64,000 nt of DNA, from assembly GCF_002113375.1 (NCBI RefSeq), contig NZ_NEHO01000003.1:310001-374000 (forward strand). Direction: 5' to 3'. The notes below the pieces were generated by a model that saw only the letters and a list, made by a program, of their open reading frames with translations, did no database searches and was not told the DNA's origin. The position numbers were made by a program, and so were the translations under genes. Every line of letters starts with the position of its first letter. Position 1 is the stretch's first letter. The DNA is from Pseudomonas sp. R37(2017) (GTDB lineage Bacteria > Pseudomonadota > Gammaproteobacteria > Pseudomonadales > Pseudomonadaceae). Shown in pieces: positions 25,107 through 37,295 of the stretch.

Positions 25107-25955
25107 ATGCGCACTTTTCGTCTGGTGATTTCTTGCCCGGACCGTGTTGGCATCGTTGCCAAAGTCAGTAACTTTCTGGCATCACACAACGGCTGGATCA
25201 CTGAAGCGAGCCATCACTCGGACAATCTCAGTGGCTGGTTCTTCATGCGTCACGAAATCCGTGCCGACTCCCTGCCATTTGGTATCGAAGCGTTTCGCGA
25301 AGCCTTTGCGCCGATCGCAGAAGAGTTCTCGATGGACTGGCGTATCACCGATACCGAACAAAAGAAACGCGTGGTCCTGATGGCCAGCCGCGAGTCGCAC
25401 TGCCTGGCCGACTTGCTGCACCGTTGGCACAGCGATGAACTGGACTGCGAAATTTCCTGCGTCATTTCCAACCATGATGACTTGCGCAGCATGGTGGAGT
25501 GGCACGGCATTCCGTACTACCACGTCCCGGTCAATCCGCAGGACAAGCAGCCAGCCTTCACCGAGGTTTCGCGCCTGGTCAAACAGCACGATGCCGACGT
25601 GGTGGTGCTTGCCCGTTACATGCAAATCCTGCCGCCCGAGTTGTGCAGCGAATACGCTCACAAGGTGATCAACATTCACCACAGCTTCCTGCCCTCGTTC
25701 GTCGGCGCAAAGCCTTATCACCAGGCCTCGATGCGGGGCGTGAAGCTGATCGGCGCGACTTGCCACTACGTGACCGAAGAGCTGGATGCCGGCCCGATCA
25801 TCGAGCAGGACGTGGTGCGCGTAAACCACGGCGACAGCATCGAAGACATGGTGCGTTTCGGCCGTGATGTCGAGAAAATGGTGCTGGCCCGTGGCCTGCG
25901 GTATCACCTGGAGGACCGGGTGCTGGTGCACGGCAATAAAACCGTCGTCTTCTGA
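25107..25955 (+). CDS. purU: Formyltetrahydrofolate deformylase
   Basis: Hydrolyses 10-formyl-THF to THF and formate, balancing one-carbon pools and supplying formate for purine synthesis. The 282-aa product has an N-terminal ACT domain (RLVISCPDRVGIVAKVSNFL) and a formyltransferase-type catalytic domain. The latter contains VVLARYMQILPPELC, the catalytic segment INIHHSFLPSFVGAKPYHQA, and GATCHYVTEELDAGPIIEQD with the catalytic Asp. I chose the ATG at 25107 (MRTFRLV); GGAG lies about 10 nt upstream. It probably forms a unit with the 58-aa gene 86 nt downstream. Confidence 0.95.
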   Translation: MRTFRLVISCPDRVGIVAKVSNFLASHNGWITEASHHSDNLSGWFFMRHEIRADSLPFGIEAFREAFAPIAEEFSMDWRITDTEQKKRVVLMASRESHCLADLLHRWHSDELDCEISCVISNHDDLRSMVEWHGIPYYHVPVNPQDKQPAFTEVSRLVKQHDADVVVLARYMQILPPELCSEYAHKVINIHHSFLPSFVGAKPYHQASMRGVKLIGATCHYVTEELDAGPIIEQDVVRVNHGDSIEDMVRFGRDVEKMVLARGLRYHLEDRVLVHGNKTVVF

Positions 25956-26041
25956 CAGACGTACCATGCGGTTGAAGTTCGAAGGGCCTGGGCGTTCAAT
26001 CGCTTCAGGCCCTTCGCCGTTTCTGCACCGAGGACAAGACC

Positions 26042-26218
26042 ATGGCCGATCCACTGGACAAAGCCACATCCAAGGCCCCCGCCACGCTGGGCGAGGGTTG
26101 CCTGAGTCGCTACGACCCGGATGACATGGGGCCGGAAACAGGTACGGAGTTCCCTGGCGCCGCGCAATTGTGGGAGCAGTTGCAGCAAGAGTCAGAGGAC
26201 AAGCCCGAGTCTGCCTGA
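26042..26218 (+). CDS. Small acidic protein (58 aa), function unknown
   Basis: The frame MADPLDKATSKAPATLGEGC, followed by acidic segments with SRYDPDDMGPETGTEFPG and an E/Q-rich tail, ends at TGA 26218. GAGGA stands 7-8 nt before the ATG, and the codon use matches neighbouring genes, with GC-rich third positions. It has no signal peptide or TM helix and one Cys. It sits between purU and a REP sequence on the purU strand. The gene looks real by ribosome site and composition; no function can be offered. Confidence 0.55.
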   Translation: MADPLDKATSKAPATLGEGCLSRYDPDDMGPETGTEFPGAAQLWEQLQQESEDKPESA

Positions 26219-26270
26219 GCTTCATCAACTTCATCCACAGCGCTCGGCCCACCCCCACAAAATGCTCAAG

Positions 26271-26303
26271 CTGTGGGAGCGAGCCTGCTCGCGAAGGGGC
26301 CAG
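26271..26303. repeat. Single REP sequence
   Basis: One copy of the CTGTGGGAGCGAGCCTGCTC core, in the gap after the 58-aa gene and next to the 3' end of the chemoreceptor gene. Unlike the other copies of this family in the window, it has no inverted partner nearby. Confidence 0.85.
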
Positions 26304-26311
26304 TTCCGTCG

Positions 26312-28201
26312 CTAGATCCGGAAGCTGCCCACCAACTGCTTCAACCGCGCCGCCTGCTGCTCAAGGTCCGAGCACGCGCGCAAGGTCGATTGCAGGTTTT
26401 CCACGCCTTCCTGGTTCAACGTGTTGATCTCGGTGATGTCGACGTTGATCGACTCCACCACGGCGGTCTGTTCCTCGGTCGCGGTGGCCACCGACTGGTT
26501 CATGCCGTCGATTTCACCGATACGCAGCGTTACGCTGTTCAGGCGCTCGCCTGCGAGGTTGGCGATTTCCACGCTGTCCTGGCTGTGGCGCTGACTGTCG
26601 CTCATGGTGCTGACCGATTCCCGGGCGCCGACTTGCAGCTCCTCGATCATGGTCTGTACCTGTTGTGCCGATTCCTGCGTGCGGTGTGCCAGGTTGCGCA
26701 CCTCGTCCGCCACCACGGCAAAACCGCGACCGGCTTCACCGGCGCGGGCAGCTTCAATGGCGGCGTTGAGCGCCAGCAAGTTGGTTTGTTGGGAAATGCT
26801 GGTGATCACTTCGAGAATCTGCCCGATGTTCACCGTTTTACTGTTCAACGATTCGATGTTGGTACTCGATGCGCTGAGCATGCTCGACAGTTGATTCATC
26901 GCCACGATGCTGCGGTCCACCACTTGCTGACCGTCTTCGGCCAGGCTGCGGGCATCGCTTGCCTGGCTCGAAGCCTGGGCGGCGTTGCGGGCAATTTCCT
27001 GGGCAGCGGCGCCGAGTTGGTTGATGGCGGCTGCGACGCTGTTTGTGCGCGAGGCTTGCTGGTCGGAGTTGAACATCGACGAGTTGGAAGCGGCCACTAC
27101 ACGCAACGCCACTTCGTTCACTTGCCCGGTCGCCGAGGACACTTCGCGGATCGAACCATGAATGCGCTCCACGAAGCGGTTGAACGCGGTGCCGAGGGTG
27201 CCGAATTCATCGTTGTTCTGAATGGTCAGGCGCTTGGTCAGGTCGCCTTCGCCATCGGCGATGTCGGCCATGGCGCGGGTCATGACGTGCAACGGCTGGA
27301 TCAGGATGCGAATCAACATGCCCAGCAGGGCGATGATGATTGCCACGGCAATGATGGTCGCAACCACAGCAGAGGCGCGGAATTCGCTGAGCATCGAGTA
27401 GGCTTTTTCTTTGTCGACCGACAGACCGATGTACCAGTTGACCGATGGCAGGCCCTTGATCGCGGTGAAGCTGACGATGCGGGTCTTGCCATCGACGTCC
27501 ACTTCGCTGAAACCGTTGCCGATGCGCGGGGTATCTTTCGGATACGCCTCGCTCAGGGACTTCATCACCAGCGCTTTGTCCGGGTGAACCAGAATCTTGC
27601 CGTCGGCGCTGACCAGGAACGCGTAACCCATGCCATCGAAGTCGCGGGCGCTGAGGGTGTCGATCAGGGTTTGCAGGCTCAAGTCACCGCCCACCACACC
27701 CACGCTCTGGCCGGCCTTTTTCGAAGCCGTGGCCATGGAAATGATCGTTTGGCCGGTTGCCGCATCGACGTAGGGTTCGGTCAGGGTTGGCGTGCCGCTG
27801 CTTTCGGCGCCTTTGTACCAGGGGCGCACACGCGGATCGAAACCGTCCGGCATCTTTGCGTCCGGACGAATGGTGAAGTGCCCGGTGGCGTCACCCAGGT
27901 AGGACGCCATGAACGTCGACGTCAGGGCTTTCTGCTCAAGCAGGCTGGCGACATTGCTTTGTTCCGGGTTGATGGCGATGTTTTGCGAGAGGTTCTCGAT
28001 CAACAAAATACGCCCGGTCAGCCAGGTCTGGATGTTGTTGGCGGTGACGTCGCCCATCTCGTTGAGATAGTTGTTGAGGTCTTCGCGGATGGCGTTGCGC
28101 TGTAGATAGTCGTTGTACAAGGTGAATGAGGCGAAGGCGGCAATCACAACGAGGGCGGCGGCAAGCAGGATTTTATGGCTGAAACGCAGATTTTTGTTCA
28201 T
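26312..28201 (-). CDS. Amino-acid-type methyl-accepting chemotaxis receptor (PctA/PctB-like)
   Basis: A 629-aa transmembrane receptor. TM1 is at 9-30 and a periplasmic dCache_1 domain at about 35-275. The amino-acid recognition pattern is visible there: [11 protein letters not shown], a later [11 protein letters not shown], and GVVGGDLSL with the ligand-carboxylate Asp. TM2 is at about 280-302, then HAMP and the signalling domain with the conserved tip [29 protein letters not shown]. Length and layout equal P. aeruginosa PctA and PctB. It may sense L-amino acids; the exact ligand set cannot be read here. No CheR-tethering pentapeptide is seen at the C terminus. Confidence 0.92.
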   Translation of the reverse strand: MNKNLRFSHKILLAAALVVIAAFASFTLYNDYLQRNAIREDLNNYLNEMGDVTANNIQTWLTGRILLIENLSQNIAINPEQSNVASLLEQKALTSTFMASYLGDATGHFTIRPDAKMPDGFDPRVRPWYKGAESSGTPTLTEPYVDAATGQTIISMATASKKAGQSVGVVGGDLSLQTLIDTLSARDFDGMGYAFLVSADGKILVHPDKALVMKSLSEAYPKDTPRIGNGFSEVDVDGKTRIVSFTAIKGLPSVNWYIGLSVDKEKAYSMLSEFRASAVVATIIAVAIIIALLGMLIRILIQPLHVMTRAMADIADGEGDLTKRLTIQNNDEFGTLGTAFNRFVERIHGSIREVSSATGQVNEVALRVVAASNSSMFNSDQQASRTNSVAAAINQLGAAAQEIARNAAQASSQASDARSLAEDGQQVVDRSIVAMNQLSSMLSASSTNIESLNSKTVNIGQILEVITSISQQTNLLALNAAIEAARAGEAGRGFAVVADEVRNLAHRTQESAQQVQTMIEELQVGARESVSTMSDSQRHSQDSVEIANLAGERLNSVTLRIGEIDGMNQSVATATEEQTAVVESINVDITEINTLNQEGVENLQSTLRACSDLEQQAARLKQLVGSFRI

Positions 28202-28389
28202 GGCTTGGGGTTCCGCTAAGGTCTTAATGTCCAGCGCGTGCTTTTATAAAGCGGCGCACTACGGGCAAGGTTGAAAGCAAGTGAATTTTCCGACTCTCCT
28301 TAGGGAAATTTCCTACCAGATCGTGTCTGACTGCTTTGTCGTTATCTCTATCGGCCGTGTAGGACCAAAGATTAATCATGGGTGACCAA

Positions 28390-29877
28390 ATGCCTGACTC
28401 ACTGCAACTCGTTATCGGCGCCGACCTCAAAGGTCAGCCGATTGCCCAGGCCATGCGCCTGGCGAACCGCCACGGTTTGATCGCGGGTGCGACCGGCACC
28501 GGCAAAACCGTCACTTTGCAACGATTGGCCGAAGCGTTCAGTGATGCCGGCGTGGCGGTTTTCGCCGCCGACATCAAAGGTGACCTGTGCGGCCTCGGTG
28601 CCGCTGGCAACCCCCAGGGCAAGATCGCCGAGCGGATTGCCGGGATGCCCTGGCTCAACCACAAGCCTCAGGCTTATCCGGTGACGTTGTGGGACATACA
28701 CGGTCAGTCCGGTCATCCTTTACGTACAACCTTGAGTGAAATGGGGCCGCTGCTGCTGGGCAGCCTGTTGGAACTGACCGACAGTCAGCAGTCGGCGCTG
28801 TATGCGGCGTTCAAGGTGGCGGACCGCGAAGGCCTGTTGTTGCTCGATCTCAAAGACCTGAAGGCGTTACTCAATCACCTGCGGGACAACCCCCAGTTGC
28901 TGGGCGACGATGCGGCATTGATGACCACCGGCTCCAGTCAGGCGCTGCTGCGACGCCTGGCGACCCTGGAGCAACAGGGGGCCGAAGCCTTGTTCGGCGA
29001 GCCGGCGCTGCAACTCGAAGACATCCTCCAACCCACTGCGGATGGCCGCGGACGCATTCATTTGCTCGATGCCAGCCGTCTGGTGCACGAAGCGCCGAAG
29101 GTCTACGCGACGTTCCTGCTGTGGCTGCTGGCCGAGTTGTTCGAGCAACTGCCGGAGCGTGGCGATGCCGATAAACCGCTGCTGGCGTTGTTCTTCGACG
29201 AGGCCCACTTGTTGTTCAACGGTACGCCCCAGGCATTGCGTGATCGTCTGGAACAAGTCGTGAGGCTGATTCGTTCGAAAGGCGTGGGCGTGTATTTCGT
29301 CACGCAATCGCCGGGTGACCTGCCGGACGATGTGCTGGCGCAACTGGGCTTGCGCATCCAGCATGGCTTGCGTGCGTTCACCGCCAAAGAACAGAAGTCC
29401 CTGCGCGCGGTGGCCGAAGGTTTCCGGCCGAATCCGGCGTTCGATACGTTGCCGGTATTGACCGAGCTCGGAATCGGCGAGGCGCTGGTCGGCACCTTGC
29501 AGGAAAAGGGCACGCCGGAAATGGTCCAGCGGGTGCTGGTGGCACCGCCGCAATCGCGGATCGGGCCTTTGACCGATACCGAGCGCAGCGCGCTGATTGC
29601 CGGGTCGCCGTTGCAGGGGCGGTATGACAAGCCGATTGACCGTGAGTCGGCCTATGAGGTGCTGGCGGGGCGCAAAGGCCTGGCGCCGACACCCGAAGCG
29701 GCACCGGGTAAGCCGGAAGCCGAGGAGCCAAGCTTCACCGAGCAGGCCGGTGAGTTTCTTGGGACCGTGGCAGGGAAGGCGCTGAAGTCGGCGATGCAAC
29801 AGGCGGCGAACCAGATTGGCCGACAATTGGTGCGCGGCTTGATGGGCTCGTTATTGGGTGGCAGCAAACGCCGGTAG
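28390..29877 (+). CDS. HerA-like/DUF853 ATPase
   Basis: A 495-aa P-loop ATPase of the HerA-FtsK superfamily, DUF853 branch (E. coli YjgR-like). Walker A is GATGTGKTVTLQRLAEAF at about 28-45, Walker B LLALFFDEAHLLFN, and sensor-type residues lie in VYFVTQSPGDLPDDVLAQLGLRIQHGLRAF. The C-terminal 70 residues are low-complexity, then basic. HerA relatives translocate DNA; the role of this branch is not settled. I chose the ATG at 28390, preceded by GGTGA at ideal spacing; an in-frame ATG at 28378 would add four residues. It is a single gene followed by a REPIN. Confidence 0.85.
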   Translation: MPDSLQLVIGADLKGQPIAQAMRLANRHGLIAGATGTGKTVTLQRLAEAFSDAGVAVFAADIKGDLCGLGAAGNPQGKIAERIAGMPWLNHKPQAYPVTLWDIHGQSGHPLRTTLSEMGPLLLGSLLELTDSQQSALYAAFKVADREGLLLLDLKDLKALLNHLRDNPQLLGDDAALMTTGSSQALLRRLATLEQQGAEALFGEPALQLEDILQPTADGRGRIHLLDASRLVHEAPKVYATFLLWLLAELFEQLPERGDADKPLLALFFDEAHLLFNGTPQALRDRLEQVVRLIRSKGVGVYFVTQSPGDLPDDVLAQLGLRIQHGLRAFTAKEQKSLRAVAEGFRPNPAFDTLPVLTELGIGEALVGTLQEKGTPEMVQRVLVAPPQSRIGPLTDTERSALIAGSPLQGRYDKPIDRESAYEVLAGRKGLAPTPEAAPGKPEAEEPSFTEQAGEFLGTVAGKALKSAMQQAANQIGRQLVRGLMGSLLGGSKRR

Positions 29878-29895
29878 CGAGCGGAGACAATTTAA

Positions 29896-29986
29896 CTGTG
29901 GGAGCGAGCCTGCTCGCGAATCGGTGTGTCAGGCAACATCATTGTTGAATGTCATGCCGCCTTCGCGAGCAGGCTCGCTCCCACAG
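29896..29986. repeat. REPIN, two inverted REP cores
   Basis: The arms CTGTGGGAGCGAGCCTGCTC (from 29896) and its reverse complement (ending 29986) flank about 38 nt. It lies between the convergent DUF853 and dciA genes, ending 11 nt before the dciA stop codon. Confidence 0.9.
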
Positions 29987-29996
29987 AGGGCGCCTG

Positions 29997-30452
29997 TCAG
30001 GATTTTGATTTGGCGTGCGCCGCCAGTCGTTCCAGCGCCGCCCGCAGGTTCGGGTCGCTGATCCCGTCGGCCGTGGCCTGAATGGTTGCCGCAGCATCGT
30101 CCGACAGATCCATGGTGTGTCCGGCCGCGCCCCGCTGGACGGTAGGCGGCTGCACCTTGAACAGGATTCGCGTCAGGTTGGCAAATTCGTCGAACATTTG
30201 CAGTTGCCGTTGCAGGCGCTTCTGTTGGTAGCGCAGGCGGGTTGCCCAATGACCGTCGGTGACGATCAGCAACAAACTGCCTTCGCGCCAGGACGCCACG
30301 TGGCAATGCTCGCGGGCGGCGGGCTGCAATTGGCTCTCGAGCAAGCGTTGCAGATGGCCCAGGCGTTGAGCGTGGCCGAGAATGGCTTTCAGCGGCCTGG
30401 CTTCGCGTAATAGAACGGCAGGTACTTTGGCCGTAAGTGGGCGAAATGCCAT
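29997..30452 (-). CDS. dciA: DciA-like (DUF721) replicative helicase loader
   Basis: A 151-aa protein with the DUF721 domain at about 10-105: LREARPLKAILGHAQRLGHL and the strand-rich segment REHCHVASWREGSLLLIVTDGHWATRLRYQ. DciA loads the replicative helicase DnaB at the origin in bacteria lacking DnaC, as pseudomonads do. I chose the ATG at 30452 (MAFRPLTAKVP), with AGGTG upstream; a longer frame to 30539 runs into non-coding sequence. It is divergent from secA, the same neighbourhood as in P. aeruginosa from memory (PA4405/PA4403). The C-terminal tail is flexible and helical. Confidence 0.87.
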   Translation of the reverse strand: MAFRPLTAKVPAVLLREARPLKAILGHAQRLGHLQRLLESQLQPAAREHCHVASWREGSLLLIVTDGHWATRLRYQQKRLQRQLQMFDEFANLTRILFKVQPPTVQRGAAGHTMDLSDDAAATIQATADGISDPNLRAALERLAAHAKSKS

Positions 30453-30759
30453 GATCAGACACCTGAAGTAACAGAGACGCCATGGTAGCAGAAAGCGCCG
30501 GATGCGCCCGCCCATTGCTTTTGTGGGCGCTTTACCCATTAAATCAATAACTAACTTCTGCCTTGAACGGCTTGAAGTTGAGCAAAATGCCCCTATTTAA
30601 AGTGAGCCCCGTCAAAGCGCTGTGCCAGCATCGTGGAATTTCGCCACTTTCCTCACCACCGTTTCCGGGTAGAATGCTCGTTCGCATGCGGCCATGAGGG
30701 CTGCACGGGCGACTCACGGGGCCGCCCTCCATCCCTTTAGTGTGGAAGATCCTGCCGAT
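30453..30759. other. Divergent region between dciA and secA
   Basis: This 307-nt region has no gene that I can support. Near secA, GGGTAGAATGC (about 30667-30677) looks like a -10 element for secA. I see no SecM-like arrest peptide. Confidence 0.5.
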
Positions 30760-33495
<2,736 letters not shown>

Positions 33496-33615
33496 AACCC
33501 GTTTCAAACGCTGAAATACCCGCGCCGCGACCGGCTTTTGCCGTCGCGGCGTTTTACCATTCGAACCACCGTTCTGCTGAAACGGTGCTGACATCATTTT
33601 TAAAGGAGCGCATTC

Positions 33616-34833
33616 ATGGCTGTTGGTCTTGGTCCTTTGCCAACGTTGCACCCGGTTGCCGGTTTTGAACTCGGTATCGCCTCGGCCGGCATCAAGCGCC
33701 CGGGGCGCAAGGATGTTGTGGTCATGCGCTGTGTCGAAGGCTCCACGGTTGCCGGCGTGTTCACCTTGAACGCCTTTTGCGCCGCACCGGTGATCCTGGC
33801 CAAGCAACGCGTACAAGGCCCGGTGCGTTACCTGCTGACCAATACCGGCAATGCCAACGCCGGTACCGGCGAGCCAGGCCTGGCTGCTGCCGAGCGCACC
33901 TGCGCCAGGCTGGCCGAGCTGACCGGTGTCGATGCCAGCCAGGTGCTGCCGTATTCCACTGGTGTGATCGGCGAGCCGCTGCCTGTGGAGAAAATCGAAG
34001 GTGCGCTGCAAGCCGCCCTCGACGACCTGTCGATTCACAATTGGGAAGCTGCCGCCACCGGCATCATGACCACTGACACCCTGCCCAAGGGTGCCAGCCG
34101 TCAGTTCCAGCACGACGGCGTGACCATCACCGTTACCGGCATCAGCAAAGGCGCCGGGATGATTCGCCCGAACATGGCGACCATGCTCGGCTACATCGCC
34201 ACCGACGCCAAGGTTTCCCGCGACGTACTGCAAAACCTGATGCTCGATGGTGCCAACAAGTCGTTCAACCGCATCACCATCGACGGTGATACGTCGACCA
34301 ACGACTGCTGCATGCTGATTGCCACGGGGCAGGCCGCGCTGCCGGAAATCACCCGCGCCGAAGGCGAGTTGTTCGCCAAGTTGAAGCAGGCGGTGTTCGA
34401 AGTGTGCATGGACGTAGCCCAGGCCATCGTTCGTGACGGTGAAGGCGCGACCAAGTTCGTCACCGTTGAAGTCAACGGCGGCGGCAATCACCAGGAATGC
34501 CTGGATGTCGGTTACACCGTGGCTCACTCGCCGCTGATCAAGACCGCATTGTTCGCTTCCGACCCGAACTGGGGCCGTATCCTGGCGGCCGTAGGTCGTG
34601 CCGGTGTGCCGAACCTGGACGTGAGCAAGATCGACGTATTCCTCGGCGACGTGTGCATCGCCAGCCGTGGCGCGCGCGCGGCGACCTACACCGAAGCCCA
34701 GGGCGCAGCGGTGATGCAGCAGGAAGAAATCACCATTCGCATCGAGTTGGGTCGTGGCGATTGCAGCGAAACCATCTGGACCACCGACCTGTCCCATGAG
34801 TACGTGAAGATCAACGCCGAGTACCGTACTTGA
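33616..34833 (+). CDS. argJ: Bifunctional ornithine acetyltransferase/N-acetylglutamate synthase
   Basis: Transfers the acetyl group from N-acetylornithine to glutamate, closing the cyclic arginine pathway. The 405-aa precursor self-cleaves; the nucleophile Thr is in [10 protein letters not shown], giving alpha and beta chains. The oxyanion-type segment [14 protein letters not shown] and the C-terminal [16 protein letters not shown] are typical. AAGGAG stands 7-8 nt before the ATG. It is the first gene after secA on the same strand, 120 nt away; in between is a GC-rich inverted repeat (CCGCGACCGG...GTCGCGG) that may end secA. A REPIN follows. Confidence 0.96.
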   Translation: MAVGLGPLPTLHPVAGFELGIASAGIKRPGRKDVVVMRCVEGSTVAGVFTLNAFCAAPVILAKQRVQGPVRYLLTNTGNANAGTGEPGLAAAERTCARLAELTGVDASQVLPYSTGVIGEPLPVEKIEGALQAALDDLSIHNWEAAATGIMTTDTLPKGASRQFQHDGVTITVTGISKGAGMIRPNMATMLGYIATDAKVSRDVLQNLMLDGANKSFNRITIDGDTSTNDCCMLIATGQAALPEITRAEGELFAKLKQAVFEVCMDVAQAIVRDGEGATKFVTVEVNGGGNHQECLDVGYTVAHSPLIKTALFASDPNWGRILAAVGRAGVPNLDVSKIDVFLGDVCIASRGARAATYTEAQGAAVMQQEEITIRIELGRGDCSETIWTTDLSHEYVKINAEYRT

Positions 34834-34856
34834 TCTCTCGTTAGATCTAGTCGCTG

Positions 34857-34950
34857 CTATCGCGAGCAAGCTCGCTCCCACAGGGATTCTTGGTGCTCAC
34901 ACCCTTTGTGTTTCACCTTCACCACTGCGGGAGCGAGCTTGCTCGCGATG
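34857..34950. repeat. REPIN, two inverted REP cores
   Basis: CTATCGCGAGCAAGCTCGCT and its partner GAGCGAGCTTGCTCGCGATG flank about 45 nt. It lies between argJ and the GST gene. Confidence 0.88.
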
Positions 34951-35006
34951 GCGGTCTGTCAGTTGCCAACTAGACTGGCCTGTCCCCCCATCAAAAGGTC
35001 CCGAAT

Positions 35007-35639
35007 ATGAGCCTGCACCTGATCATCGGCGACAAACTGTTATCTTCCTGGTCCCTGCGCGGCGCCCTGGCTCTGGATCTGACCGGCGCGGCCTACACCG
35101 AAGAATTGATCAAACTGAACCAGCCGGACACTCGCGAGCGCCTGCTCAAGCATTCGCCGACCGGCAAGGTCCCGCTGCTGAAAACCGAACACGGCACCAT
35201 CGCCGACTCCCTGGCGATTGCCGAATACCTGGCCGAACAGTTCCCGGCCGCCGACCTCTGGCCCAAAGACACCGCTGCTCGCGCCCAGGCGCGCTCGGCG
35301 TGTGCGCAGATGCACAGTGGATTCTTCGCCATGCGCGGCAATATGCCGTTCGACCTGAGCCATGACGCCCCTTTGTCGCCGGTCCCGGCTGACGTCCAGG
35401 CCGACATCGAGCGCATGTCGGCGTTGTGGGCCGAGTGTCGTGCCGCCGCGACCGAGAGCGGGCCGTACCTGTTTGGCCGCATCACGTTGGCCGACGCGTT
35501 CTTCGCACCCATCGCCGTACGCCTGCGTACCTATCGGGTGAAATTGTCCGCGGCTGACGAAGCCTATGTTGAAACCCTCTACCAATGGTCAGCCTTCAAG
35601 ACCTGGCAGAAGGCCGGACTGGAGGAGGTCGAGCGGTGA
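35007..35639 (+). CDS. Glutathione S-transferase family protein
   Basis: A 210-aa cytoplasmic protein with an N-terminal thioredoxin-like domain (residues 1-80) and an all-helical C-terminal domain. The glutathione-contact region reads LLSSWSLRGALAL, so a Ser is the likely catalytic residue, as in zeta/beta-related bacterial GSTs. The cis-Pro motif is GKVPLL and the Asp-Ser pair GTIADSLAIAEYLAE. Physiological substrate unknown. The stop codon overlaps the start of the MutT-ThiE gene, so the two are co-translated. Confidence 0.88.
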   Translation: MSLHLIIGDKLLSSWSLRGALALDLTGAAYTEELIKLNQPDTRERLLKHSPTGKVPLLKTEHGTIADSLAIAEYLAEQFPAADLWPKDTAARAQARSACAQMHSGFFAMRGNMPFDLSHDAPLSPVPADVQADIERMSALWAECRAAATESGPYLFGRITLADAFFAPIAVRLRTYRVKLSAADEAYVETLYQWSAFKTWQKAGLEEVER

Positions 35640-36580
35640 AACGAGTACATGTCGCCGCCGCCGTTATCCGTGATAACAACGGCAATATTCTCATCGCCCG
35701 CCGTGCCGATACCCAGCACCAGGGTGGTCTGTGGGAATTTCCCGGGGGCAAGGTCGAGGCCGATGAGTCGGTCGAAACCGCACTGGCCCGCGAACTCCAT
35801 GAGGAGCTGGGCATTGTGGTCAGCGCGGCGCGCCCGTTGATCAAGATTCGGCACGATTACCCGGACAAGCAGGTGTTGCTGGATGTCTGGGAAGTCTCGG
35901 CGTTCACCGGCGAGCCCCATGGTGCCGAGGGCCAACCGCTGGCCTGGGTTGCACCTCGTGATTTGTCGAGTTACGAGTTCCCTGCGGCCAATCAGCCGAT
36001 CGTCGCGGCCGCGAAATTACCTGCTCAGTACCTGATCACCCCGGAAGATCTGGAAGCGCCGGCCATGCTGCGTGGTATTCAGAAGGCCATTGCCAGCGGC
36101 GTCAAGCTGATCCAGTTGCGTGCACCGAACGGTTACGATCCGAAGTATCGCGACCTGGCTGTCGATGCGGTGGGGCTGTGTGCCGGCAAGGCACAGTTGA
36201 TGATCAAGGGGCCATTCGAATGGCTGGGCGACTTCCCGTCCGCGGGCTGGCACATTACCTCCGCCCAATTGCGCAAGTACGCAGCGGCTGGCCGACCGCT
36301 ACCGGCATCGCGCTGGCTGGCGGCGTCGTGCCATAACGCTGAAGAGCTGGCGCTGGCGGAGCAGATGGGGGTGGATTTCGTGACCCTGTCACCGGTTCAA
36401 CCCACCCAGACTCACCCAGACGCCGAACCCTTGGGTTGGGAGCAGGCGTCGAGCCTGATCGAAGGGTTCAGCAAGCCGGTGTTCCTGCTCGGTGGTGTTG
36501 GCCCGGCCGAGGTCGAGAAAGCCTGGGCGGCGGGAGCACAGGGAGTGGCGGGAATTCGGGCGTTTTGGCCTGAGGCGTGA
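35636..36580 (+). CDS. mutT: MutT Nudix hydrolase fused to a ThiE-like domain
   Basis: A 314-aa fusion. The N-terminal half is a Nudix domain with a complete box, G-GKVEAD-E-SVETALA-RELHEELGI, that should clear 8-oxo-dGTP. The C-terminal half (from ~135) is a thiamine-phosphate-synthase-like TIM barrel, with GVKLIQLRAPNGYD and AEQMGVDFVTLSPVQPTQTH and the phosphate loop VFLLGGVGPAEVEKAWAAGAQGVAGI. This MutT-ThiE fusion is common in pseudomonads; the barrel's function is unknown. The start is GTG at 35636, overlapping the GST stop as GTGA, with a strong GGAGGAGGT 4-12 nt before. Confidence 0.92.
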   Translation: MKRVHVAAAVIRDNNGNILIARRADTQHQGGLWEFPGGKVEADESVETALARELHEELGIVVSAARPLIKIRHDYPDKQVLLDVWEVSAFTGEPHGAEGQPLAWVAPRDLSSYEFPAANQPIVAAAKLPAQYLITPEDLEAPAMLRGIQKAIASGVKLIQLRAPNGYDPKYRDLAVDAVGLCAGKAQLMIKGPFEWLGDFPSAGWHITSAQLRKYAAAGRPLPASRWLAASCHNAEELALAEQMGVDFVTLSPVQPTQTHPDAEPLGWEQASSLIEGFSKPVFLLGGVGPAEVEKAWAAGAQGVAGIRAFWPEA

Positions 36581-36608
36581 TTCTGTGTTGTAGCTTCTGA
36601 CGCCATCG

Positions 36609-36695
36609 TCGGAGCGCCGCCCGGAGCAAGCTCGCTCCCACAGTGGATTTGTGGCGCACACAAAACCTGTGGGAGCGGGCTTGCCCGCGAAGGGG
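36609..36695. repeat. REPIN, diverged pair of REP cores
   Basis: Left core GGAGCAAGCTCGCTCCCACA and right core CTGTGGGAGCGGGCTTGCCC flank about 24 nt. It lies in the convergent gap after the MutT-ThiE gene, 17 nt from the adenosyltransferase stop. Confidence 0.85.
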
Positions 36696-36711
36696 GCCTG
36701 ACAGGCGCTGG

Positions 36712-37293
36712 CTAAACCTCAGGTTTCGCCGCAGGCTGCCAAAGAATCTCGGCAATCCCCTGGCGCTTGGCAATCAACCGCGCGGCGACAAACAACAGGT
36801 CCGACAACCGATTGATGTAGGCCAGGCCAACCCCGGCCAACGGCTCGATCGCATTCAATCGCTGGCAGCGCCGTTCTGCGCTACGCGCCAGGCTGCGGCA
36901 GACATGGGCCTGGGCAATCAGCGTCGAGCCGCCGGGCAAGATGAAGTTTTCCAGCGGTCCCAACTCTTCATTCCAGGCATCGATCGCAGCTTCCAGGCGT
37001 TCGATTTCCGCTGCATTCAATGCTTGATACACCGGCATCGCCAGTTCGCCTCCGAGGTCGAACAATCGGTGCTGGCAAGGTGCCAAAACATCGATCACTT
37101 CCTGCAATCCTGCAAAAGTGTGCGTTTGCGCCGCCAGTCCGGCCAGCAACACGCCTACCTGGCTGTTCAGCGTATCGACTTCGCCAATGGCCTCGATCCG
37201 TGGGTGATCCTTGGGCACGCGGCGTCCGTCGCCCAGCCCGGTCTCGCCTTTGTCGCCAGTGCGGGTGTAAATCTTCGACAAGCGAAAGCCCAT
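36712..37293 (-). CDS. PduO-type ATP:cob(I)alamin adenosyltransferase
   Basis: Attaches 5'-deoxyadenosyl to cob(I)alamin to make adenosylcobalamin. The 193-aa product has the PduO-family signatures YTRTGDKGETGLGDGRRVPK at the N terminus, the ATP/cobalamin-site segment FILPGGSTL, and the helical motif HVCRSLARSAERRCQ. I chose the ATG at 37293 (MGFRLSKIY), with GAGGT 6-7 nt upstream inside the kinase gene. It starts 2 nt after the histidine kinase stop, so it is translated from that message. No cobalamin synthesis gene is nearby. It is a maturation enzyme, so the kinase may sense something linked to cofactor supply, but that is inference. Confidence 0.93.
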   Translation of the reverse strand: MGFRLSKIYTRTGDKGETGLGDGRRVPKDHPRIEAIGEVDTLNSQVGVLLAGLAAQTHTFAGLQEVIDVLAPCQHRLFDLGGELAMPVYQALNAAEIERLEAAIDAWNEELGPLENFILPGGSTLIAQAHVCRSLARSAERRCQRLNAIEPLAGVGLAYINRLSDLLFVAARLIAKRQGIAEILWQPAAKPEV

Positions 37294-37295
37294 GG

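Noticed and set aside
30453..30759. SecM-like arrest peptide upstream of secA
   Set aside because: No frame with a signal peptide or arrest-like C terminus lies just before secA.
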